The notes under the pieces are model-generated. The model made no database searches. It was given only the letters and a program-made list of their open reading frames with translations, and was not told where the DNA came from. This document shows, piece by piece, positions 21,589-32,141 of a stretch of DNA of 64,000 nt (positions within the stretch are counted from its first letter, which is position 1; the number at the start of each line of letters is the position of its first letter). The stretch is from Eleusine coracana subsp. coracana (taxonomy: Eukaryota; Streptophyta; Magnoliopsida; Poales; Poaceae): assembly GCA_032690845.1 (NCBI GenBank), contig CM064417.1, positions 38,012,432-38,076,431 of the forward strand. Direction: 5' to 3'. The translations under genes were made by a program, and so were the position numbers.

Positions 21589-21997
21589 TCACTTTAAGTT
21601 TGTTCATCACGATCTTGATTGATTAGGTGACGGGGATGCTGAATTTAATTTGCTGGTTTGTTTGGTTTCCTTTTTTTTCATCAGTTATTAAATATATGGA
21701 CAGATTGCCGATTTCAGTGCCACGCTCAAAGCACTGGTCATGGAGTCTTTACTTTTTTTTTCCTAAAAAAAACATGGAATGACAACCCAAACTCTGGGCC
21801 GATCCATTTGGGCCGCACGGCCCTTAAAAAGCGCAAGAATCGTCAGCCTTGTAAATTTGGAGCATGATGCATTGACGGTCCAGTAACTTCAGAGCCTCAG
21901 CCCAAATAGGAATGCTGTCTAATGGCAGGCACCATTCAGCAGCAACACCCCATCACCGTCTCTTCCACCGCCGATCCCCCACCTCGCGCCGCCCCCG

Positions 21998-24900
21998 ATG
22001 GCCGCCGCCGGCAGCGGAGGAGGCGGGGACATCGGCGCCGAATCGGAGCGGCGCCTCAAGAAGGCCATGGACAAGCTCTACCACTTCCCCAAGCCCAAGA
22101 CCAGCAGCACCGGCTCCAAGCCCTCCTCCTCGTCGTCGACCTCGGCTCCAAGGTTTTGCCCTACCATGCTCGCGCCGCTCCTTCCCTTTTTCTCTGGTTT
22201 CGACGTGGGCTTGATCTGATTTTTTTGGCAGCTTCGGGAGGGCCGCGGCTGACGAGGCGAGGAGATTCGGGGTAGTGCGCGGGTCGCGACTCCCGCCGCA
22301 GGTAACGGCCATGTCAGCGATCTCGCCACCTCCGCCTTGCCGTCCCTGGGACCGCGCCGACCTCATGCGGCGGCTGGCGTCGTTCAAGGCCATGACCTGG
22401 TTTGCCAAGCCCAAGGTACATCCATCCCATCTCCGTGACCCTGTTTCTATCCGTCTTGTTGCTTGGTGGATTGATGGCGTCCTGATGAGCACTAACCACT
22501 GATTTTGATTAACTTTTATCTCCTACGTGAGAAGGTCGGCATGCTGTGTGGCAGACTGACGGTCATGAGAGAAATGTTTAAGACGAAATGAGTCTATAGT
22601 GGCAATTTCGTATAATATACATGTACTAATGTGATCGATAAGTTTGCTCGAGTGTGTGATGATGTATATTATGTGTGAGGGCTCCTTGAGAGCTGTATGG
22701 GTTATGGTTTGGAGATGCTGCACTGCCATTGGTTATTGTGGCAGAATGATGGTTATAAGTGAAATGTTTAAGACCAAATGAGTTGTTTGTGGCAATTTCG
22801 TACTATAATTTACATGTACAATACAAATGTGATTAATAAGTTTGCTCTGAGTGTGTGATGTGAGGGTTCCTTGAGAGCTGTGTGGGTTAATGGTTTGGAG
22901 ACGCTGCACCGCTATTGGTGATTGTGCATTTCATTCCAAGTATGAACGTATTTGATGGTTGATAGCCAGTTTTTTTTTTTGTAGGTTATTAGTCCTGTTA
23001 ATTGTGCAAGAAGAGGATGGATTAACATTGAGCCAGATGTTATAACATGTGAAGCTTGTGGAGCAAGACTCCTGTTCTCCACTCCTTCCTCATGGACAAC
23101 ACAGCAAGGTTTGTGCATTTGATGCTATGTTAACCTGTGAATTTTCTCTTAAATAAGAGTCGTTTTGTGCAATGCTCATTGAATATGAAGTGGATGCTTC
23201 TTTGTAGATTTTTTATATGTTACCAAGCTCCATCTTATTTAGGTCTTTGTAATGATGATTTGTGAATGATCATAACTTGATGCATTTTTATCTGTTAAGA
23301 GTATCCCGCAGCCTTCATTTACTTTATTTATTCAAACATTTCTATTCAATTTCATATTCATTTCTCATAACAAGGTTGATGTTTTCTGCAGTTGAAAAAG
23401 CTGCTGCTGTTTTCAGCTTGAAGCTGGACACTGGACATAAACTACTTTGCCCTTGGATCGATAATATTTGTGATGAATCACTTGCCTTATTTCCACCGAC
23501 ACCACCACCTGTTTTAGTTGAGAACTACTATGAGTGCTTCTCCTCTCTGTTGCGTCTTTCTGCACTTCCAAGAATTTCATGCTCTTCCCTGGAAATCATG
23601 AAAAAGAGGACACCACAACTAGAGCAGTTCCTGTCCGAACCATTCTCTTCATCAGTTATCCTTAAAAGGAAATTTATGCTTACAGAAGACTCAACAGTCA
23701 AGGATTTAGATGATGCTTTTCAAGATGCTGACACATATTATCAGGTGAATTTCTCTTTATTTGTGTGTGGAGCTGCTGGGAATTTTTTTCTTTAGATGTC
23801 TATGCAGGTGCATATGCTGAATCCTATAGAGGTGATGAGCGTCTGATATTGATAATGAACATTACTCATATAATCCGTCCAGTTGGCATGTATGACTTAA
23901 CAATTTATTCTTGATTTAAATAAACGTGTTGGTGGCTTTGCGGGTCACCATGTGTAGCTATTCATATTAACTTGTGGCACATGAACTGAAATATGGATCA
24001 CATATACCCTTTCCTCTTTGTTCGTCATAAGTCTGATCTGCATTATAATACATGCTATTAGGCAAAGTTAGCTTTACTCCTCATGAAGCAATTGTAAACT
24101 GACAAAGTTCTACAGTTCATATAGTGCTTTATAAGTTCTTAATTAAAATAGGAAATAATTTCCAAACATTTATGGTTCAACCATGTACTTCTTTAAGAAT
24201 TTCATTCTGTTTGACATGCTTATATGTTGGGTCAAGTGGAATAAGATTCTCCTATTATTTGGGCATCCCATATTATTCATAAATATATGCTGTCCTTGAG
24301 GCTTCGCTTTTCTTTTTGTGGTTTCATTGTGCATTCCTGCATCAAATCATTGATCTCTCTTTCCATCTTGAACACTTAACTTCCAAGCAGGCGCTGAAGA
24401 TCATAAGTCTGTGTGGATGGGAGCCCCGCGTACTTTCTTATGCGATTGATTGTGGAACCAAATCTCATTCAGATGCTAATTCTATCTCTAAATTTGTCCG
24501 ACCGGATAACCTAAGCAAGTCGGTGGAGGATCGGGTCATACTTTACTCACCTAACAATGATGTTAATCTTGCTTCAGCATCTGAATCTAATCAAGAAGAT
24601 GAGCACTATGATCCATTATCTGTTGTTTTAGATTGTCAATTCTGCGGAGCATGTGTTGCCTTGTGGCCTTTTTCACTTGTAGAGCGACCTCTTCAACTCT
24701 TTAAGCTGGTTTCAGAGTCTAGACAAGATGATCAGGATAATGGACATGCTAGCCTTATCAGTGGAGTAGAACCTTCAAAGTCTGCAAACATTGGCTTTAA
24801 TTTCACAATTGCTGGTGGTCCTCCACCGACTAGACAGAGTTTCCGTCCAAAAGTTTCATTTCCTATTGTCAGTCGACATTTGAAAGCTGACCTGAACTCG

Positions 24901-26147
24901 CGTGGGGTCTTCCATTCCTCTGGAAGTGATAGCCACATGGTTCCTGTTGCTTTCCACGAGTCAGGGCTCTTGAAACGCAAAAGGAGCATGGATCAGCCCC
25001 ATAGGCTGGAAGAGGATAATACAACCTCCAATCATGTTGATACATCTAGCAAAGGGACAAACAATGACCAGCCAGATGGTACTTCTGTAAGGAGCACAAC
25101 AAACGTGAAAGTGAACACGGAACAGAAACAAGGTGGCTCACGGTCAGATGCAGACAAGGGCACTGATGTGTGTGAAGCTTCAAGTGAAGAAGGAACTACA
25201 GGTTCTCTAGCAAGAAAATGTATAACAAGCACAGATGTGGCAGTTGAACAACAGGGGCCAGAACCTAAATCTCCACCAGTTGAGGGTGCAAGGATAGAAA
25301 ATTCTGATGCAGAGAACTTGACAGAGACACATGCATACAATTCCATGCCAACTGAGGTCGGCACTATCACAAAATCATTTTTGGACAGGGAAAAAAGTGC
25401 ATGTAAACCATCAGGTAAAGAGCCTATTTTTGTGAATTGTTGCTATTGAATGGAATTGATGTCACTAAACAAGCATCAATGAGAAAATCGAAGGGAATGG
25501 AAAAATAAGGAAAATAGGAGTAACTTGTTAGCAGAAGTTCTAATTGCAATAACATGACTATAATAACTGTTTAGCACAATAGCACATACTGTGCTAGAGT
25601 CTATACAACAGCACTGATATTTCATGTTGCAGTAGTTTTGTTGAAAATGTAGTCATTCCTTTCTGCTGTGTCACAGAGTTATACTGAAGACAAGATCCAT
25701 ATATGGTTCAATTATTGCTCTCATTAAGTGATGCGTTTATAATTTTTCATCAATTTCTACAGTTATTGTAATTTTGTTGTCTTTCTGTGACAGAAAAACA
25801 AGGACTATATGACAGATTGAATGAATTTGACCCTATCAAGCAGCACCGTACGTTCTGCCCTTGGATTGCTCCCGATGATGGTGAATCCTCTCCTGGATGG
25901 AGGCTGACTCTCTCAGCATTACTTGCTCAGGATAAAAGATCTGACGGGGACTCCAGAGTGGAGGTTGAAACCAGTTTTCTTGATGAGGTAGTGCCACTTT
26001 TGTTGAATCATGCCTTTTGTCTTAGAATGCAACCTCATAGTTGGTTTTCTGTGATTTCAGGAGGATGATCCTATTACATCTGTTAGAAAGCTTTTTATGT
26101 CACCACCTCCAAAAAGACTTAGGCTGCATCAATCAGAGAAGATCTGA
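21998..26147 (+). CDS. C3HC-type zinc-finger protein of the NIPA/ZC3HC1 family
   Basis: Seven exons (21998-22152, 22232-22415, 22985-23108, 23392-23744, 24391-25414, 25794-25987, 26061-26147) close in frame as 706 residues. CRPWDRADLMRRLASFKAMT opens the conserved region. The first zinc module has Cys135, Cys138, His170 and Cys174 (TCEACGARLLF ... GHKLLCPW). The second has Cys354 and Cys357 (DCQFCGACVALWPF) and, after a low-complexity insertion of about 270 residues, His631 and Cys635 (HRTFCPW). The split second BIR-like module is typical of the family. A basic end (SVRKLFMSPPPKRLRL) looks like a nuclear signal. Animal NIPA is a nuclear-basket protein. The Arabidopsis relatives include ILP1 and MEM1, the latter linked to DNA demethylation; I cannot assign this one further. 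Within exon 2 a possible donor after ccgccgcag (22301) is read through in frame. Confidence 0.88.
22551..22930 (+). repeat. 190-bp tandem duplication inside intron 2 of the NIPA-type gene
   Basis: Units at about 22551-22740 and 22741-22930 share gaaatgtttaaga, tggcaatttcgta and ccttgagagctg in the same order, with moderate divergence. They lie between exon 2 (ending 22415) and exon 3 (starting 22985). No splice or coding function is apparent. Confidence 0.85.
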
Positions 26148-26589
26148 GAACCGTATTCGCATATTCAAAAAGCAGGAGTTAAACCACTTAGGCTATTCAG
26201 GGAGTATATACTGGAATTCCATCTCGATGGAAAGCTGGAAACATTTATGCTGCTGTCTGTGCAATGTATAGATGTTTGAGGCAGGAGCAGGGGAAGGATA
26301 TGGTAGTTGCGACACTTGGTCTCCTGTTCCAGTACAATACTGTCATACAACATTGGAACCGTGCTGTAAAGACCCTCTAGTTTTCACTCCATTTTTTGCT
26401 GGCTAGAAAATTTGTAGGCTGTTTAAATCATCTGCCCGTTTGATGCACCTGTGCAAATACAGTACACCATGATTTTGTAGCTTAGAGTTGTTGTATTATT
26501 GCTATGTAAGCACATGTAAACTGTTAAGCTCTGTGGAAGAATACTGATCAATGAAACTTGTTTACACCCCGTGGATATACCTGCTGTGT

Positions 26590-29296
26590 AACATTTGCGG
26601 TGGTAAATCCTTGTCATTCAGTAGCCTGTAATGTAATTTCTAAAGGTTCTGCAGTTTCCTCATTTCATTGGTAAGATAAGAAATGTTTCATTCTTCATGT
26701 GAATTGCATGCATCTGCAATAACGACGTTCATGACATGCCAATCGCATTGGATGACCAATGTCTGACTTGGTTTGCTTGTGTTCCCTCGAAGCTAATGAT
26801 AGTCTTACCGGTTGCAATGGATTGACTGTTACTAGTTTCAGGTTATTATAGGTGCCGTTTCTGGCCACTTTTCCTCGGTTTTGAAGATCATTCGTGCCAA
26901 AGTAGCTCCAAGTTTTACTTGTAATCTGTGTTCCGCACACAAGCTAACTCTTTTCTGTCATCCTAATCAATGGCTGCAAGTTGGACTGGGTTTTCTGGTT
27001 TGGGCAGAACTGCTTTTGGACCAGGCAGGTCACACTGACGCCGTTCATTTCGCTGATTGGAATGAAGGAAGATCAAGCTGCCATGTGAATACTGTAGATG
27101 ATGGTGGCAATATTGGTGCTGAACGAACGAACTGTTATCGAACAAGCTCGACGTCGTTCATGAAAGATGGCTTTGACCCCGCCGTGCGACGTAACGTTTG
27201 GAGTGGCCAGGGACACCGAGTTGTGTGGCATCGAGCTCGCAGGCTCGTCGCAGTGCGAAAGGACTGACAAATTTGTTCCAGGATTCATCGAGATTTGGAT
27301 GGCGGTTCATCGTACATCTAAGATCGATGTCTGACGACTTCGGATCGAGCGACAATGTCAACGACTTCGAGATCGAGCGACAATGTCGACGACTTCGATA
27401 TCGACGAGGATTCTGTTCCTTCGAGTACGACTTGGCTCGGCCACTCGCCGTCTTCTAGTTCAGGGACAACAACTACAAGTTGTGGTGGCTTCAACTTGAA
27501 TGCCGACGTGATGTGTGTTTGTGCTGTGATGGCAGCTTTAATTTGGCGCTGTCTGCAGGACTTGATCGATTCACTACTGATTCCGTACCTTCGTTTTCCA
27601 TGACGCAAAAGCATCCTGTACTGATTGTGTACCTGCTTGCTTGTTGAAAGTTCATGGTCGACAGTAGTAGCAACGAGCTCCTCGTCCACGTCGACACAGC
27701 GAGAACTTCATAACAGTTTCATAACGTTTTAAAGATAATAATGAAGTAAGAGCTGGATGGGTGTGAATTTAATTTCACAGGCCGTGGATAACCTTTGAAT
27801 TGTTATCGGATAATAACAATCATAACAGAGTTTTTAAAATCAAAGTTTTGCAGTCTCTAGTAAACCACTTTATTCCCGATCAAGGCTCTGAATTCTCATC
27901 CGCAATGGGTAGCATCCCAGCCGTTCTTAACTGACATCTGCGATGACAAATCCTGTCAGTCAGTAGCCTGTAATGCAATCTCTAAAGGTTCGGCAGTTTC
28001 CTTGTTTCATTGGAAAGAGATGTTTTGCTCTTCATGCGAATTGCGTGCATCTTCAAAAACGACGTTCGCGACATGCCAATCGCATTGGATGGTCAGTGTC
28101 TACCTGCGTTTGCTTGTGTTCCCTCGTGGCTAATGATAATCTGGACAGGTCTTTCTCTGGCAAACTTTTCCTTGGGCTTGCAACGGATTGACTGTTACTA
28201 GTCTCAGGTTAAGGTGTCGTTTCTGGTCGCTTTTCCTTGCTTTTGAACTTCCGATCACGCGTGCCAAACTGGCTTCATGCTTTACTTCTAGTCTGTGTTT
28301 GGCACACAAACCTCACTCTTTTCTGTCATGCTAATCCTGCTTAATAATAACGTTAAAAAAAAATAAAAATCCTGCTTTATAATAGCGCCGCATCTTGGCT
28401 GGGTTTACCGGTAGGGCGCAACAGCTTTTGGACCAGGTCACACGCCGTTCGTTTTGCTGACTGGAATGAAGGAAGATATCATCAAACTGCCAAGCAATTA
28501 AGCAAATATACTGTAGATGATGCTCGGCAATATTGGCGCTGAAAGAATGAACTTTTGTCGAACAAGGTCGCATCCTTTCTTTTCCATCACGTCATGATTA
28601 CGGATAGGAAGCGTCTAATTTTCAGTCAATTGAAAATGGGTGTTTCTTTCAATCAACGCTTTAAATTCTTAGATCTAGATCTAATGGATATAAAAAGACA
28701 AAACTTTTTTATAATTTATACATAACACTAATTAATACAAATAATCCTATAAATAAATAAATAACAAAAGAAAAAAATTAATAAAAACAACAACTGTTGG
28801 CCATCAACAATCGATTGAACAACAACATTTCCGTTACGGATATAATCACTACTTGGGCTATCGACTATGAATGAAAGCAATAAGATGTCGATGGAAGTTC
28901 GGTTCGGGATGTGGATTGTTCCGAAAGAAAGCCATAATGAAAAGTAAATAAGAAATTTAAACTAGTAGGAGCAGATAAAGAAAAAAAAAAAGATTGGGGT
29001 TGAAGGATTTTCAGATTTATTTATCCGTAAAAGGTATACAGATATACATTTATCAAAAAGAGAAGATCCGTCGACGTTTAAAGACGCGGATATGTGAGAT
29101 TATGAGCTTGGATTGTAAATTTAACTACACGCACACGCCGTGGATTACATTTGAATTATTATTGGATAACAGCGATCATAACCGAGTTTTGTAATCAAAA
29201 GGCTTAGCAGTATCTCGTAAATACTTTCTTGCCGATCAAGGCTCTGGATCCGCAACGGTTTTACACGTCGCAGCATCTCAGCCGTTCCTAGTTACG
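26590..29296 (+). repeat. Tandem segmental duplication of about 1.35 kb upstream of the SWEET gene
   Basis: Copy A (about 26590-27937) and copy B (about 27938-29296) share their first part (gtagcctgtaatg at 26621 and 27963; catgccaatcgcattggatg; ttgcttgtgttccctcg) and their last part (gatcaaggctctg at 27878 and 29234; cagccgttc). The middles (about 27160-27755 and 28580-29100) differ. Offsets of 1342 and 1356 bases between matching landmarks show one tandem event followed by indels. Copy A's middle holds a triplicated sequence of about 30 bases around cgacttcg(a/g)(g/t)atcg (27335-27410). No gene is recognised inside. Copy B ends about 150 bases before the SWEET transcription start. Confidence 0.85.
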
Positions 29297-29414
29297 GTAA
29301 ACAGTTCGGTTAAAACAGATCAGACCCGATGGCCGGATAAGGACGCTGGACGCGCGCCGCCAGCCGAGTCCTACTGCAACACGATCGCCCTGGCGACCAG
29401 GAACGAGACGGGGC

Positions 29415-29420
29415 TATAAA
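29415..29420 (+). promoter_or_regulatory. TATA box of the SWEET gene
   Basis: TATAAA in the context ggggcTATAAAAGGcg is a near-perfect plant TATA box. It predicts transcription start near 29445 and a 5' UTR of about 120 bases before the ATG at 29569. Confidence 0.75.
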
Positions 29421-29568
29421 AGGCGAGGCGGCCGCCGCCCTCTGGCCACAACAGATTTCCCAAAAGAAATCCCCCAACCACTTCACCCCCCGTAAGCGCA
29501 GCGCCGTCACCGCGCCGCGCCCACCCAATCTCCGGCGCGCAGCCCGCTCCTTCCCCGCGGAGACGAAG

Positions 29569-32141
29569 ATGATTTCGCCTGACGCCGCCCGCAACGTGGT
29601 TGGAATAATCGGTAAGTTCCGCGGCCCGTGCTGGTTCTCGGCAAGGTTTTGGTTAGGTTCGAGAGATGGATTCGGCGGCTGCTTTTGGTTGTTCGATTTC
29701 GCGAGGCCGTGGCTAACGAGCGGCGGTTTCCTTTTGTTTTCCAGGCAATGTGATTTCGTTCGGGCTCTTCCTGTCCCCGGCGTAAGCCCCCGCGCCCCCG
29801 ATCTGTAAGGTAGTTGGTTTCGTTTCTGTTTTTGTGCTGATGATGATGCGCCGCCGCCGCCGGCATTTGCCCGCGCGTGTGTGCTGTGGATGTGCAGGAC
29901 TGTTTTCTGGCGGATCTGCAAGCAGAAGGACGTGGAGGAGTTCAAGCCCGACCCCTACCTGGCCACGCTGCTTAACTGCATGCTGTGGGTCTTCTATGGC
30001 CTCCCCTTCGTCCACCCCAACAGCATCCTCGTCGTCACCATCAACGGCATCGGGCTCGTCATCGAGTCCATCTACCTCATCATCTTCTTCACCTACGCCA
30101 ACAAACAGAAGCGCGTCAGTACCACGATCCTTGGCCTCTGCGATTGATCTGTGTGATTTTGGTGCTGCTTTCGATTAACTTATCCTGTCTCTCTGTGTTT
30201 TGCAGCTGAGGATGCTGGCCGTGCTGGCCATCGAGGCTGTGTTCATGGTCATCGTCGTGTGCACCGTGCTCATGGCAGCGCACACCATCTATAGGCGCTC
30301 CATGATCGTCGGCATCCTTTGCGTCATCTTCGGCTCGCTGATGTACGCCTCTCCACTCACCATCATGGTACGTACACATCGATTCGGCACTCCTGATCCA
30401 TTCTGATTTACAGCTGTTTGTGCCAAGTGGCTTGGTGCGCTTGAAATCGTTGCCACGTGTCTGTTTTTATTTGCCGCTGATCTGGGAGGATCAGGATGCA
30501 TTTAATTAGGCAGTCTGTTGTGTATTATCTGCATGGATTGGTGTTGGGGTCCACTCGTTTATGCCATTCAATAGTATGAACAGGAGAAGTAGATGCTATA
30601 CAATTGGGGTGATCGAGGTGTGCCTGCCTAGTCTGGTTTGAGTGAGGTGGCAGCGGCGGTGTTTGGTGTGTGGCACTGGTTTGATTTGTTATGTGGGTGA
30701 AAATGCTTTTTTTTTACCCAACTCAAATTGGATTAATTTCACAATTTAGATTCGACATGTACGCAATCTCCATAAGAAACTGAATATAGTAACGCTTTCT
30801 TCAAGCGATGTCGTGAACTTGTAACTGAAAGACTATTTCTTCAGGCATTGAATTGTTGCCTACCTAGCTAGTGTAAATTGGTCCATGGCCTGTTTGTCCA
30901 CATTGCATTTAATTGTTGCATGGATGGATCTGTTATGCATGTTGCGTGCATGCTCCAACAAGGATGCATCAGTGTTCAGTGCCATGTTTGCATCCTACTG
31001 CCCTTAAGCTTTTTGTTTCGGTAGAACAGAGATGGGAAAGGCAAATTCATTTAAGTTAACCACAATGTCAAATCATTTTTCTTTCTTCCTGGTATGAATA
31101 TGATTAACATAACCTGCTTAGTCAAATTGCCACAGTATGTATGGGACACCTCATGATCATTAACATTATTGTTCTATGTTCTGTCAAAAGGTTATGTGTT
31201 TCCACATACCAGAATAATGCCACCTATGTGTTTTCTGGTCGTTCATCTGACATTTTCTTTGCTGTGTACATCTCTAAGGAATGTACAGGGTACGAACCTC
31301 GTTCCATTATTAGTACCTAAAACAATCTGGCACTTGCATTCCACATAGGTTGTGCCTCCTTACGCATTGGATTAGCCAACCAGGCTTTTTGTTGCTCTCA
31401 CCAAATTTGCGTGCTGTAGAGTGCCGGGCATGGTACGAAAGGAACCTTCGGTTACCTTCCATCGCAAACGTATGATGCTACTAAGTTAGTTGTCAGGTTC
31501 AGGGTTGACATGTGTAGCTCTGTACTTTTCGTGACCACCTCGTTGTCATCTTTTGTGGGTGGTGTCACGGTGCAACAAGAAAAGATCCTGTTACTTTCTC
31601 CTGGTCGGTCATTTGGTCTAAGAGAACAGCTATTGTTTCACACTCTGATTTAAAAGTATATATAGTGAATAAAAGAACACAGAGCTATATAGATTAGTTG
31701 TTGTTTTTTTATAAGCTTTTGCTCACATGTTTGAGATGATGATGCTGTGCAGAAAAAGGTGATCACGACCAAGAGTGTCGAGTACATGCCCTTCTTCCTC
31801 TCGCTGGTGAGCTTCCTCAACGGCGTCTGCTGGACGTCCTACGCCCTCATCCGCTTCGACCTCTACGTCACGGTCAGTACATGTCCACACGAATCCTTAT
31901 GTATATGCATGCAGCTCCCAGGTTGAATCTCTGACTAACCATACGTGCTAATCATGTGGCATTATATTCATAATAATGAATGTAGATCCCCAACGGCCTC
32001 GGCACCTTCTTCGGCCTCGTCCAGCTGATCCTCTACGCTTGCTACTACAAGTCGACCCCCAAGAAGGAGAAGAACGTCGAGCTTCCCGTCGTCTCCAGCA
32101 ATGCTGCCGTTGGCAACGTCTCCGTCACCGTCGAGAGATAG
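29569..32141 (+). CDS. SWEET6: Clade II SWEET sugar transporter (SWEET6-like)
   Basis: Six exons (29569-29611, 29745-29781, 29898-30114, 30206-30367, 31753-31872, 31986-32141) give 244 residues in frame. There are two MtN3/saliva triple-helix bundles: first from NVVGIIGNVISFGLFLSP through DPYLATLLNCMLWVFYGLP to LVIESIYLIIFFTYA; second from LRMLAVLAIEAVFMVIVVC through RRSMIVGILCVIFGSLMYA, TKSVEYMPFFLSLVSFLNG and IPNGLGTFFGLVQLILYACY. Conserved prolines of the pore tetrad are present (first at residue 26). SWEETs are uniporters moving hexoses or sucrose across the plasma membrane or tonoplast; clade II members usually carry hexoses. The short tail ends SVTVER. Where most relatives have SPVPTFW, this protein has SPATVFW, produced by the join of a 37-base micro-exon. 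I recognise the SWEET6 type but cannot say which paralog (6a or 6b). Confidence 0.92.

Noticed and set aside
26881..27267. Open frame of 128 codons in copy A of the duplication
   Set aside because: It is not preserved in copy B, lacks splice context and has no recognisable domain.
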